Below, piece by piece: positions 24,037-32,242 of a DNA stretch of 36,273 nucleotides. The position numbers and the translations under genes are program-made. The number at the start of each line of letters is the position of its first letter. The stretch's first letter is position 1. Under the pieces are notes generated by a model. The model was not told where the DNA came from. It searched no databases and saw only the letters and a list, made by a program, of their open reading frames with translations. Source of the DNA: JAHEAO01 sp037968535. Lineage in GTDB: Bacteria > Pseudomonadota > Alphaproteobacteria > Rhodobacterales > Rhodobacteraceae. The stretch spans positions 1-36,273 of the forward strand of contig JBBKVT010000129.1 in NCBI GenBank assembly GCA_037968535.1, read 5' to 3'.

Positions 24037-24995
24037 CGAGCGATGTCGTCCTCGATGAACCAGCGCACGGTATCGGCGAAATCCTTGTCGGCCTTGAACC
24101 CCAGCCTTGCGGCCTTGCCCGGCTCGCAATGCGCCCGCCAGCCCTTGACGATATTTTCAATCACCGGGTCGGCGTCCCAGGTGATCCGGCTTTCGGCCTC
24201 GGGACCGCAAGCGGCGATCATGGCGTCGATCATCTGTCCGATCGTGTCGGTGCGGCCAGGCAGGTTGATGTTGCGGTTGGGACCGAAAGCGGCGCCTGGC
24301 ACTTCCGCTGCATGGATCAGGTTCGCGACGACCGTCCGGGGGGCGGAATGCCACACCGGGAAATCGCGCGAAACCGGGCAGTTGGACGTGCGCCCTTCCA
24401 TCGTATCGCGAAAGATCGACGACATGAACGACGAGGCCGCGAGATTGGCTTTTCCAGGTCGGATACTGACCGTAGGCAGTCGCAACCCACGCCCGTCGAT
24501 CAGGCCACGCCGGGTGTAGTCGTTCAAAAGCAACTCCCCGATCACCTTCTGCGTGCCGTAAGACGTCTGCGGGTTCAGCTCTACCCCGTCCTCAATCACC
24601 TCAGGCTCCTCGCCGCCATGCGCCGCCCAGGATGAGGCATAGACCATGACGGGGCAATTGCCCGCACCGCGCGCACCCTCGAAGATGTTCAGCGTGCCGT
24701 GCAGATTGACCCGGTAACCAAGATCCATATCCGCCTCGGCGGCAGCCGACACGATCGCTGCAAGATGCCAGACCGCATCCGGTTTGTGGATGAAGCAATC
24801 CCGCACCGCGTCCGGATCGGAAATGTCGCGGGCATGGCTCTGGACCGGGAAATCCGCCTCGACCTTCGCGGGCGGCACCAGATCGACCAGCTCCATCGCG
24901 GTGATCGCCTTGCCGCGTATCGTGCCTTGCGCAACCAGCGCGCGCGCCAGCTTCTGACCCAGGAAACCGCCGCCGCCGGTGATCAGCACCCTCAC
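24033..24995 (-). CDS. denD: D-erythronate dehydrogenase-like (DenD) NAD-dependent epimerase/dehydratase-family enzyme
   Basis: A 320-residue extended SDR enzyme. The NAD-binding fingerprint GGGGFLGQKLARAL is at the N-terminus and the active-site YxxxK in TSYGTQKVIGELLLNDY. The Ser of the triad is in VYASSWAAHGG. It has the DenD-type sequence RPGKANLAASSFMSSIFRDT. DenD oxidises D-erythronate to 2-keto-D-erythronate in tetronate catabolism; the partner isomerase and kinase of that route are not seen here, so the substrate may be a different sugar acid. The start overlaps the SDR gene stop by four bases (ATGA) and the stop overlaps the EamA gene. Confidence 0.75.
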   Translation of the reverse strand: MRVLITGGGGFLGQKLARALVAQGTIRGKAITAMELVDLVPPAKVEADFPVQSHARDISDPDAVRDCFIHKPDAVWHLAAIVSAAAEADMDLGYRVNLHGTLNIFEGARGAGNCPVMVYASSWAAHGGEEPEVIEDGVELNPQTSYGTQKVIGELLLNDYTRRGLIDGRGLRLPTVSIRPGKANLAASSFMSSIFRDTMEGRTSNCPVSRDFPVWHSAPRTVVANLIHAAEVPGAAFGPNRNINLPGRTDTIGQMIDAMIAACGPEAESRITWDADPVIENIVKGWRAHCEPGKAARLGFKADKDFADTVRWFIEDDIAR

Positions 24996-25711
24996 AGCGA
25001 ATGCCCACCGTCGGCGATGTGTGCCTGACCGGTGGTATAGCTGCTTTCGTCGGACCCAAGGTAGACCGCAAGCGCCGCTATTTCCTCGGCTCGGCCCAAG
25101 CGGCCCATCGGCTGACGAGCAATGAACGCCTTCATCGCATTGTCATAGTCGCCCGTGGCGCGCAGACGGTCGTGCAAACTGGGACTGTCGACGGTACCGG
25201 GGCAGATGCAATTGCAGCGGATGCCGCGCGTGATGTAGTCGATCGCCACGGATTTTGTCATTCCGATCACCGCAGCCTTGCTGGCGGCGTAGACGAACCG
25301 GTTCGGCACGCCCTTGACCGAGGATGCCACCGAAGACATGTTGACGATCGCCCCACGGCCGCGATCCAGCATCCCCGGTATTGCAGCCTGCATCGCCTTG
25401 AACATCGCCCGCGTGTTCAGGCGAAAGGCAAAATCCCAGTCGTCGTCAGAGGCTTCCATGATCGTGCCGTTGTGAACATAGCCCGCGAAGTTCACCAGGA
25501 TCGCCGGGTCCGCCGCAGTCACCGCCTTTACCAGTGCTGCATCGTCCGTTACGTCCAGCGCAGCGATCGCGCAGTCGACCCCGGCCAAAAGGTCAGGGTT
25601 GATATCCGTGGCCGTAACAACAGCTCCCTCGCGGATGTATGCCTCGGCCGTGGCACGACCGATGCCCTGCCCTGCGGCCGTGATGAATGCGCGTTTTCCC
25701 TCTAGTCTCAT
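24992..25711 (-). CDS. SDR dehydrogenase resembling 2-keto-3-deoxy-L-fuconate dehydrogenase
   Basis: A 239-residue classical SDR. The cofactor motif is TAAGQGIGRA, NAG is replaced by NFAG in LVNFAGYVHNG, and the catalytic Ser and YxxxK lie in IVNMSSVASSVKGV and FVYAASKAAVIGMTKSVAID. The C-terminal ARQPMGRLGRAEEIAALAVY and CICPGTVDSPSL are shared with Xanthomonas-type 2-keto-3-deoxy-L-fuconate dehydrogenase. That enzyme oxidises C4 of a 2-keto-3-deoxy acid, producing the substrate for an FAH-family hydrolase such as the one at 34775-35623. Start and stop overlap the neighbouring genes by four bases each. Confidence 0.85.
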   Translation of the reverse strand: MRLEGKRAFITAAGQGIGRATAEAYIREGAVVTATDINPDLLAGVDCAIAALDVTDDAALVKAVTAADPAILVNFAGYVHNGTIMEASDDDWDFAFRLNTRAMFKAMQAAIPGMLDRGRGAIVNMSSVASSVKGVPNRFVYAASKAAVIGMTKSVAIDYITRGIRCNCICPGTVDSPSLHDRLRATGDYDNAMKAFIARQPMGRLGRAEEIAALAVYLGSDESSYTTGQAHIADGGHSL

Positions 25712-26592
25712 TTGCCGAACAACTCCTCGTAATAATGAACCATTTCCGGCACCATCCTGTCGCCGAAGCCCTGCGCCTTGGCAAGAGCCAGCAGGTTCCT
25801 TGCGCCGTGGCTCATCTGCGTCGGTGCGTCAAGATCCTCGGCCATCCGCACGTAGTAACCCACGTCCTTGCTGGCATTGGCGACGGTGAACGCCAGCTGG
25901 ATTTCTCCGTCTATCGCCTCCGCCTTGATGAAATCCATCATTCCCGATCGGAGCGGTCCCGCCGCCATCACGTCATAAAGCGTCTGGCGCGACAGTCCCG
26001 CTATATCGGCCATCGCGAAAGCCTCGGACATTGCGCAGGCAGTGGTCATGGCGAAAAAGTTGTTGATCAGCTTCAGGGTATGACCGGCGCCGGTCGGGCC
26101 AACGTGAAACACGTTTTCGCCAAGGTCATCAAGCACCGGACGCACCCGTTCGAACGCCGTCTTGTCACCCGCCGCCATGATATTCAGCTTGCCCTCGCGG
26201 CCGTGGCTGGGTGTGCGGCCAAGCGGCGCGTCAAGGTAGAAGGCCCGCTTCCCTGCCATGTCGGCCGCGATCTTTCGCGTCGAGTCGGGCAGCGAGGTGC
26301 CAAAATCGATGACCACTGCGTCCTTGCCGATGCCTTCCAGTACGCCCTCTTGGCCGTAAATCCGCGCTTCGACCGAATCCGAGGTACCCATGCAGAGCAT
26401 CACGATATCGCAGGCCGCCGCCAGTTCTCGGGCCGATCCGGCTTCGCGCGCACCACGCTGCACAGCGGCATCAACGCCCGCCCGATTGCGGTTGGCGATC
26501 ACAGTCAGCGCATACCCCTGATCCAGCAGACGCTGCACCATCGCGCTGCCCATCAGACCAAGCCCGACGAAGCCGATCTTCGGTTTGGTCAT
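25708..26592 (-). CDS. Beta-hydroxyacid dehydrogenase (3-hydroxyisobutyrate/tartronate semialdehyde reductase family)
   Basis: NAD(P)-dependent enzyme of 294 residues. The N-terminal Rossmann motif is GFVGLGLMGSAMVQRLLDQG, the substrate-binding stretch is YLDAPLGRTPSHGREGKL (in place of the commoner DAPVSGG), and the catalytic Lys is in GHTLKLINNFF. The variant around residues 120-130 suggests a non-standard substrate, perhaps a threonate- or tetronate-like acid as in LtnD (inference). It overlaps the SDR gene by 4 bases and is overlapped by the PhyH gene upstream by 4 bases. Confidence 0.85.
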   Translation of the reverse strand: MTKPKIGFVGLGLMGSAMVQRLLDQGYALTVIANRNRAGVDAAVQRGAREAGSARELAAACDIVMLCMGTSDSVEARIYGQEGVLEGIGKDAVVIDFGTSLPDSTRKIAADMAGKRAFYLDAPLGRTPSHGREGKLNIMAAGDKTAFERVRPVLDDLGENVFHVGPTGAGHTLKLINNFFAMTTACAMSEAFAMADIAGLSRQTLYDVMAAGPLRSGMMDFIKAEAIDGEIQLAFTVANASKDVGYYVRMAEDLDAPTQMSHGARNLLALAKAQGFGDRMVPEMVHYYEELFGK

Positions 26593-27482
26593 TCGGTTTC
26601 CTTATATGTTTCAAAGCCGCGGTTCCCCAGCGCCTTCTGAATGTCGTAGATCGAGCCGTACGCGCCCGGCTGCGGTTGCGGGATCCGCACCGGGACCGGT
26701 TCCAGCCGTGGTTCGAGTGTCGCCTCCCCGCAAAGCATCAGTGCATTGTAGTCGCCGATTTCTTGGAATGTCGTCATGCCGCCGGTGATCGGGAAGGCAT
26801 CCGCGGCCATCATCTCGTAAAACAGCAGCCGCCTGTCTCGAGTCGAACGGTTCAGGGCAGAACCGTGGACCACGCGCGCATGATGGATCGAGATTGAGCC
26901 TGCACTGCCGGTCAGCGTCTTCGCCTCCTCAAGATCGAAGCCACATGCGGCAAGGTCCATCGCGCCGATGAATACGCCACCATGGTGGTGATCGTAGATC
27001 GGCCCCCGGTGACTGCCCGGAAAGATCATCAATGGTCCGTTTTCTTCGGCCATGTCATCCAACATCACACCGACAGCGAGCACGTCATCGTTGGTGTGCG
27101 GATAGAATGCCCAATCCTGATGCCATTCGACAGCCGCGCCGAAACCGGCCGATTTCATGTTCAGCTTGGTGGTGTGCAGTCGCAAGTTCGGGCCAATCAG
27201 GTCGCGCACCGGCGCAAGGATCGCGTCCGAGGTCATAAGCCGCCTGAATACGTCCGCTTGCCGGTCGGGCCGCTTGATCCGCCGGATCCGCGGATCGCCA
27301 GGTGTATGGCTGTCCTCCAGGTCGATACGCTCGTCCGACGTGGTCATCGCGCGTGCGAGGTCGTAAAACCCGGCTATGACCTCGCGTATCTCGGTCAGAT
27401 CGGCTTTGCTCAGGCGGTCGGGCACGACTATCCCGCCAACTTCGCGGTATTCCTCGACCTGAGCTTTGTTCAGCACTTCCAT
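26589..27482 (-). CDS. Phytanoyl-CoA dioxygenase (PhyH)-family 2-oxoglutarate/Fe(II) oxygenase, copy 1
   Basis: A 297-residue double-stranded beta-helix oxygenase. The Fe(II) facial triad is visible as WHQDWAFYPH (H121, D123) and VVHGSALN (H206), with 2-oxoglutarate-binding Arg in STRDRRLLFY. Conserved PhyH text LDDMAEENGPLMIFPGSHRG is present. The family hydroxylates diverse small molecules. The substrate here is unknown; operon position implies a sugar acid or its modified form. The start at 27482 has a G-rich ribosome-binding run (GAAGGGGGGG) in front. It shares fold and motifs, but little local sequence, with the second copy directly upstream. Confidence 0.88.
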   Translation of the reverse strand: MEVLNKAQVEEYREVGGIVVPDRLSKADLTEIREVIAGFYDLARAMTTSDERIDLEDSHTPGDPRIRRIKRPDRQADVFRRLMTSDAILAPVRDLIGPNLRLHTTKLNMKSAGFGAAVEWHQDWAFYPHTNDDVLAVGVMLDDMAEENGPLMIFPGSHRGPIYDHHHGGVFIGAMDLAACGFDLEEAKTLTGSAGSISIHHARVVHGSALNRSTRDRRLLFYEMMAADAFPITGGMTTFQEIGDYNALMLCGEATLEPRLEPVPVRIPQPQPGAYGSIYDIQKALGNRGFETYKETE

Positions 27483-27494
27483 CCCGCCCCCCCT

Positions 27495-28445
27495 TCAAGC
27501 GCAGTAGGGCGCGGTCGAGTCCCAGCGGTAAAGCGGCACGCGGGGCTCCGTCGCAAGACTGGCGCGCGCGGCCTCCCACATTTCGCGCCACACAACGGCG
27601 TCGCGCAATTCAGTTGCCGGATTGGCGCGGCTGCGGGCGACAAAGCTGGGAAAGTGGTCGCGTCCGGTGGATTGGCCGGTTACGTTGTAGCGAACGTCGA
27701 ACGACCAGCGGAACCCGTTGGTGCGATTGACCAGCGAGGCGTGCGGCGACCGGGGGTGAAAGATCACGACGCCGCCAGACCGGACCGGCAGCGGGATCGA
27801 CCGGTGGCCGCCAATGAACTGGTTCGGGATGCCGACTTGGGTCTTTTCGCAATGCGGCAGCAAATCCTCGCGGTGGCGGCGCGGCTGAACCTGCAGACAG
27901 CCGTTCTGCCGCGTCGCATCCGTGACCGCGATCCAGACCGTAACCATCTGCGTCTGGTCGGCGCTTTCATGGGTGACGCCCTGATCCTGATGCCAGTCGG
28001 TCGAGGTGATATGCGCCCGGATCTCGTCCTTGCGCAGGTCGGTCGCGGGCGGCTTGATCCGGATATGCTGGATCGGGTTCGAGGTAAGCTCGGGCCCAAG
28101 CAGACTTTCGACTACATCCAGAAGCTTTGGCGCTGTGATCATGTCCATCACGGCCTGACCGAAGTGAAACGGCGTATCACCCGCGATCTGGCCGCCCGGC
28201 AGAGAGATGTCGAAGGGCTGAAACCAATCGCAACCCGCCCGGTAAGCGGTCAGAAGCTTGTCCCAGAACCCCATCGCGCCGGGTGGCGGCAACAGCCCCT
28301 GAGCGTGCCAGCCATCGTATAACTGGTCGAGCAAACCGGCGTATTCTTTGCGGACCGGGTCAAGCACCATCTGCTGATTCAGCACATCCTCGACCACGAT
28401 ATAGCCATTGTCGTCGTAGAACCGGACATCATCCGCCGTCAGCAT
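27495..28445 (-). CDS. Phytanoyl-CoA dioxygenase (PhyH)-family 2-oxoglutarate/Fe(II) oxygenase, copy 2
   Basis: A 316-residue oxygenase with an intact triad: DWHQDQGVTHE (H152, D154) and SPHASLVN (H235), plus the 2-oxoglutarate Arg in TNGFRWSFDVRY (R246). The N-terminus is typical of PhyH (FYDDNGYIVVEDVL). It is clearly different from copy 1, so the two probably act on different positions or consecutive substrates, or as a heteromer (inference). It is 54 bases after dctM and 12 bases before copy 1. A short GC-rich repeat element lies in the dctM gap. Confidence 0.88.
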   Translation of the reverse strand: MLTADDVRFYDDNGYIVVEDVLNQQMVLDPVRKEYAGLLDQLYDGWHAQGLLPPPGAMGFWDKLLTAYRAGCDWFQPFDISLPGGQIAGDTPFHFGQAVMDMITAPKLLDVVESLLGPELTSNPIQHIRIKPPATDLRKDEIRAHITSTDWHQDQGVTHESADQTQMVTVWIAVTDATRQNGCLQVQPRRHREDLLPHCEKTQVGIPNQFIGGHRSIPLPVRSGGVVIFHPRSPHASLVNRTNGFRWSFDVRYNVTGQSTGRDHFPSFVARSRANPATELRDAVVWREMWEAARASLATEPRVPLYRWDSTAPYCA

Positions 28446-28472
28446 TCTGGTCCCATCCTTTCGCTGTCTCAG

Positions 28473-28491
28473 AAGTATCCCCGCCGGAGGC
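28473..28491 (-). repeat. Short intergenic repeat, copy A
   Basis: Read on the minus strand this is GCCTCCGGCGGGGATACTT, differing at one base from copy B at 35692-35710. It sits in the short gap between the dctM stop and the PhyH copy 2 start. I recall similar CCTCCGGCGGGGATATTT sequences as frequent intergenic elements in Roseobacter-group genomes, but that is memory and was not checked. Confidence 0.6.
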
Positions 28492-28499
28492 AGGACTCT

Positions 28500-30119
28500 T
28501 TACAAGAAAACCGACACGATCCCCGGCCAGATCAGCAGCACCGACAGCGCCATCAGCTGTATCCCGATGAACGGCAGGAAGCCCTTGAAGATGTCGGTCA
28601 GCGAGATGTGCGGCGGCGCCACGGATTTCAGATAGAAGGCGGCGGGTCCGAAGGGTGGTGACAGGAAGCTGACCTGCATGTTCATGCAAAACGTCACGCC
28701 GAACCAGATCGCGACATGGCTGGGCTGCAACTGGCCGAAGTATCCGATATCCTCGATCGGCAGTTTCAGGACGATCGGCAGGAATACCGGCATGATCAGC
28801 AGCACGATCCCGACCCAGTCCATGAACATCCCCATGATCAAGAAGATGAACATCATCACCAGGATGATCCCCATGCTCGGCAGATCCATCCCGACGATGG
28901 TGTTGGCCACAAATGTCGGCCCGCCCGCCAAGGTATAAGCCGCCGCCAGCGAGGCCGCGCCGATCGTCACCCAAATGATTGTTCCAGTGGATTTCAGGGT
29001 CCGCATCAGGCTGTCCCAAACCACGTCGAACGACATCTCGCGTCGCAGCACGCTGATCACGAAGACCGCAATGACGCCCATTCCTGCCGCCTCGGTGATG
29101 CCGGTGATGCCGCCATAGATGCTGCCCAACACCACACCGATCACGACGATCGGCGCCACCAGACCCTTGCCTAGGTTCCAGCCCCGCAGGGTTCGCTCTC
29201 GACCGAAGACGAACAGGATCAGGGCCAAGGCGACTAGCAACGCGCCGATTAGCCACGGCAAGTCCGAGACCATGCCGAGCAGGATCGGATCGACACCGAC
29301 CGTCACGTCGTTTGCCCCGGTCACGGTAAAGAACAGCGCCCGCAGAGTCAGCACCGCGGTGGCGCAGATCACGAGGCAAGCCAGGAAGGCCAGGAACAGT
29401 TTGCGCTTCTCACCGACCTCGGGATCACCGGGGTCCGGCGGTGGCAGCGGCGCTTGATCGGGGTTCAGCCGGGTCCGCACGATGATGTAGATGATGAAGA
29501 ACGACGCCAGCATGAACCCCGGCACGAATGCCGCCGTGAAGAGTGCCTTGATCGAGGTTTCCGTGACCAGCCCGTAAAATATCAGCACGATCGAGGGTGG
29601 GATCATCGTGCCAAGCGACCCACTGGCGCAGATCGTGCCGATCGCCAGGTTCTGGTTGTAGCCCAGCCGCAGCATCTGCGGCAGCGCGATCAGGCCCAGC
29701 AGGACGACCTCGCCGCCGATGATCCCCGACATCGCCGCCATGATCACCGCCATGATCGAGGTGACAATGGCAATGCCGCCACGGGTCCGGCTAAGCCAGA
29801 TGTTCAGCGACGAATACATGTCCCTCGCGATGCCTGTCCGTTCCAAAAGTGCGGCCATGAAGATGAACAACGGCACCGAGATCAGCACATAATTGGTCAT
29901 CTGCCGGTAAACCGCCTGCCCCAGCACATTCAGCGGACCCCGCCCGAACTTGCCGAAATCGCCCGACATCACATCACCGAACAAGACATCCGGGCCGAAT
30001 TTCATCACCAAAGTCGCCACCGCCAGAAACGCCGAGGCAAAGCCCAGCGGCATTCCGATCGCCAGAAGCGCGAACATCGCCAACAGAAGGATCAGCGACA
30101 GCGTGCCGATATCAACCAT
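28500..30119 (-). CDS. TRAP transporter large permease subunit (DctM)
   Basis: A 539-residue membrane protein with about 14 hydrophobic segments, the ion-coupled channel of a tripartite TRAP importer. Familiar DctM text includes ATGIARDMYSSLNIWLSRTR-like and MAVIMAAMSGIIGGEVVLLG, with GTMIPPSIVLIFYGLVTETS and FLIMGMFMDWVGIVLLIMPV. It is longer than the usual 425-430 residues because of an extra stretch of about 100 residues in the middle (around LNPDQAPLPPPDPGDPEVGE), as in the mannitol/chloroaromatic-type subgroup. The start at 30119 overlaps the dctQ stop by 8 bases. Confidence 0.93.
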   Translation of the reverse strand: MVDIGTLSLILLLAMFALLAIGMPLGFASAFLAVATLVMKFGPDVLFGDVMSGDFGKFGRGPLNVLGQAVYRQMTNYVLISVPLFIFMAALLERTGIARDMYSSLNIWLSRTRGGIAIVTSIMAVIMAAMSGIIGGEVVLLGLIALPQMLRLGYNQNLAIGTICASGSLGTMIPPSIVLIFYGLVTETSIKALFTAAFVPGFMLASFFIIYIIVRTRLNPDQAPLPPPDPGDPEVGEKRKLFLAFLACLVICATAVLTLRALFFTVTGANDVTVGVDPILLGMVSDLPWLIGALLVALALILFVFGRERTLRGWNLGKGLVAPIVVIGVVLGSIYGGITGITEAAGMGVIAVFVISVLRREMSFDVVWDSLMRTLKSTGTIIWVTIGAASLAAAYTLAGGPTFVANTIVGMDLPSMGIILVMMFIFLIMGMFMDWVGIVLLIMPVFLPIVLKLPIEDIGYFGQLQPSHVAIWFGVTFCMNMQVSFLSPPFGPAAFYLKSVAPPHISLTDIFKGFLPFIGIQLMALSVLLIWPGIVSVFL

Positions 30120-30930
30120 TGCCGTCTTCCCCCAGCGTTTCCCGCAATTTGCGGATCTCGTCCTCGTCGATATCGTCGGCGGGCGAATGATGCTCTGGTG
30201 CCTTGTGCCAGTCGGCAATCAGGTTCGACAGCGCCTGCACCGCGACCAGGCAGATGATGAACAGGATCGCCGCCTTGATGGTGGCCGGGATCGGCGGATC
30301 CCAGGCGGTGCCGAAGGTCTCCATCCGCAGGATCTTGTCGCGGGCTTCGTTCCAGCCGCCCCAGACAAGCGCGAAGGCGAAGACCCAGATCAGGAAAACC
30401 GAGACGCAATCGGACATTTTCTGCGCCCAGCGCGGCATTAGGTCGTAGATGATGTAGATCCGGATGTGGCTGCGCTGCTGCATCGCGTATTGCCCGGCGA
30501 ACAGGAACACGAATGCAGCAATCCAAAGCGACAACTCGTTCGCCCAAAGCGTCGGCTTGTTGAAAATGTAACGCGCGACGACCTCGTAGAACATCACCAG
30601 CACGACAAAAACGACCCCCATCATCGCCAGCCGAGACGTCACCAGTGACAGGATGTCGAAAAAGCCCTGCGGTTCATCTTCGATCGCGCCGACCGTGTCG
30701 GAAAGATAGATTGACGTGGACAGCAAGGCCGCCAACAGCGACCACAGCATCAGTTGCACTACCGGCAAGCCGCCGGGACGCAGCATCTGATGCATGCCGA
30801 CGTTGGACCCGAGGAACAGCTGCCCGACGATCAGCCAACCCGCAGTCAGGAACGTCACCGCGATCGTGAAGAGCATCATCAGCCGCGCCGGCCGCCGAAG
30901 GGAACCCAGCCATACGCTTTGCTCGTCCAT
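30112..30930 (-). CDS. TRAP transporter small permease subunit (DctQ), extended form
   Basis: A 272-residue protein against a usual 160-220. The C-terminal four helices contain the DctQ motifs FYEVVARYIFNKPTLWANEL and LSLWIAAFVFLFAGQYAM, plus the RSHIRIYIIYDLMPRWAQK stretch. Two additional hydrophobic segments precede them (MLFTIAVTFLTAGWLIVGQL and VVQLMLWSLLAALLSTSIYL). GGAGGAG lies before the ATG at 30930. The stop overlaps dctM. A stem-loop separates it from dctP. Confidence 0.9.
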   Translation of the reverse strand: MDEQSVWLGSLRRPARLMMLFTIAVTFLTAGWLIVGQLFLGSNVGMHQMLRPGGLPVVQLMLWSLLAALLSTSIYLSDTVGAIEDEPQGFFDILSLVTSRLAMMGVVFVVLVMFYEVVARYIFNKPTLWANELSLWIAAFVFLFAGQYAMQQRSHIRIYIIYDLMPRWAQKMSDCVSVFLIWVFAFALVWGGWNEARDKILRMETFGTAWDPPIPATIKAAILFIICLVAVQALSNLIADWHKAPEHHSPADDIDEDEIRKLRETLGEDGNG

Positions 30931-30970
30931 CCACTCCTCCGTCCACGTTTCAGGTCTGCTTGGACAAATC

Positions 30971-30995
30971 AGGCGAGCCCGGTCAGGGCTCGCCT
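30971..30995 (-). promoter_or_regulatory. Stem-loop between dctP and dctQ
   Basis: AGGCGAGCCC and GGGCTCGCCT form a perfect 10-pair stem with a 5-base loop (30981-30985). It lies between the dctP stop and the dctQ start in the same transcript without a T run. Such hairpins after binding-protein genes typically stabilise the upstream message or reduce read-through, giving more DctP than DctQM. Confidence 0.7.
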
Positions 30996-31031
30996 CGTAG
31001 TGTCAGTCCGGCATCAGGCCGGTCGTCCCGA

Positions 31032-32045
31032 TCAGAGCAGTCCGATCTTCTTCATCCACGCCTTGTGGGCATCAACCAGCGCACGCGCTTCGGGGGTCTT
31101 GTCGGCCCAACCTTCCCAGGCTTTTTGCGCACCTTGGCGGAAAGCGGCGCGATCTTCCGGCGACCAGTCGTACAGCGTGACCCCCTTCTCGCTTGTCAGC
31201 ATCGCGGCGGCTTCGCGGTTCGCGACCTCGAAAGTCAGCGTGGTTTGCAACGCGAGCTTTTGCGCCGACACTAGGAATATGCGCTGGATGTCTTCGGGCA
31301 GGCCATCCCAGACATCCTTGTTCAGCGTGACATGGTCCATCGGCATCGAGTGAAAGCCGGGGAACGTCGCGTGCTTGACCAGATCATACAGCCCCAGACC
31401 GACGTTGTTGGCCAGAGAAGAGGCATCTGCCCCGTCAATGATGCCGGTTTCCAGCGCTGTGAACACCTCGGTGAAATCCATCACGATCGGCGACGCGCCC
31501 ATTTCCGCGAAGATCTCTGTCTCCAGCCCCGGGGGTGAGCGGAATTTCCAGTCGACCAGATCGGCCGGGCCGGCCAGCGGTTTCGACGAGGACATCGATT
31601 CCTGTCCCGCGGCCCACCAGCCGATGAACTGCATGTTGTACTGGTTATAAAGCGCGTTCGCGGCTTCCAGTCCCCCGCCCTGATACAGGAACCCGTAAAG
31701 CTGGTAGGGGTTGTCATATCCGCCCATCGGATCGCCGACAAACTGGAAGGCCGGGTTCTTGCCGGTTTGATAGGCGGCGCCGTGCATCTCTCCATCCAGA
31801 ATACCGGATGCGGCGGCGTCGAAACCCTCGACCGTGGCAACGACCGAGGACGACCAGAACATCTCGATGTCGACACGCCCGCCGGACATCACCTCGACAT
31901 CGTCTATGAAGCTTTGCGCCAGCTTGCCGGACACGGTTTCGGGTGCGTAATGGGTCTGCATCCGGATCGTGTATTCCTGTGCGAAGGCTGATGTCGTCAG
32001 CAAGGCAGCGGTGACCGCTGTCGCGACCATTCCAAGAATTTTCAT
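31032..32045 (-). CDS. TRAP transporter solute-binding protein (DctP)
   Basis: A 337-residue periplasmic binding protein with signal peptide MKILGMVATAVTAALLTTSA-FA. DctP features include IRMQTHYAPETVSGKLAQSF near the N-terminus, the ligand-arginine region WKFRSPPGLETEIFAEMGAS (R carboxylate clamp in KFRSPPG), and ALETGIIDGADASSL. The Arg fits a carboxylate ligand. The subgroup sequence MGGYDNPYQLYGFLYQGG resembles the mannitol/chloroaromatic-type DctP. The start at 32045 follows GGGAGGA. First gene of the operon, divergent from the GntR regulator. Confidence 0.93.
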   Translation of the reverse strand: MKILGMVATAVTAALLTTSAFAQEYTIRMQTHYAPETVSGKLAQSFIDDVEVMSGGRVDIEMFWSSSVVATVEGFDAAASGILDGEMHGAAYQTGKNPAFQFVGDPMGGYDNPYQLYGFLYQGGGLEAANALYNQYNMQFIGWWAAGQESMSSSKPLAGPADLVDWKFRSPPGLETEIFAEMGASPIVMDFTEVFTALETGIIDGADASSLANNVGLGLYDLVKHATFPGFHSMPMDHVTLNKDVWDGLPEDIQRIFLVSAQKLALQTTLTFEVANREAAAMLTSEKGVTLYDWSPEDRAAFRQGAQKAWEGWADKTPEARALVDAHKAWMKKIGLL

Positions 32046-32135
32046 GTTGTCCTCCCAAAGGACCTGCCAGGGACAGGCCCGCATTTTTTTCCGAACACCC
32101 ACGTTTCGAGGTGCGTTGCGGCAGTCCGCGTGAAT

Positions 32136-32165
32136 ATGGTATGCCTAATAACAACTTTGCGTCAA
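32136..32165 (-). promoter_or_regulatory. Candidate dctP promoter with overlapping operator dyad
   Basis: On the minus strand TTGACG (32165-32160), an 18-base spacer and TACCAT (32141-32136) make a plausible sigma-70 promoter for the dctP operon. Between the two boxes lies TATTAGGCATA (32150-32140), a TAT-N5-ATA dyad where a GntR repressor could bind. The position between divergent starts supports this, but the sequence is only weakly diagnostic. Confidence 0.4.
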
Positions 32166-32242
32166 GGAAACATCGGGACGTCTATCAGGACTTCTAACGG
32201 GCCAGTTGTAGAGGGCCCTTCGCCAGGGGAATCGGCTGCGAC

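Noticed and set aside
27487..27493. Run of seven C (G on the coding strand) just before the PhyH copy 1 start as a phase-variation tract
   Set aside because: It lies in the ribosome-binding region and is short for slippage control. It is better read as a strong Shine-Dalgarno sequence.
26982..28322. Long open frame of 446 codons on the plus strand opposite the two PhyH genes
   Set aside because: It is the shadow of two oxygenases with intact active sites and spans their junction, with no family features.
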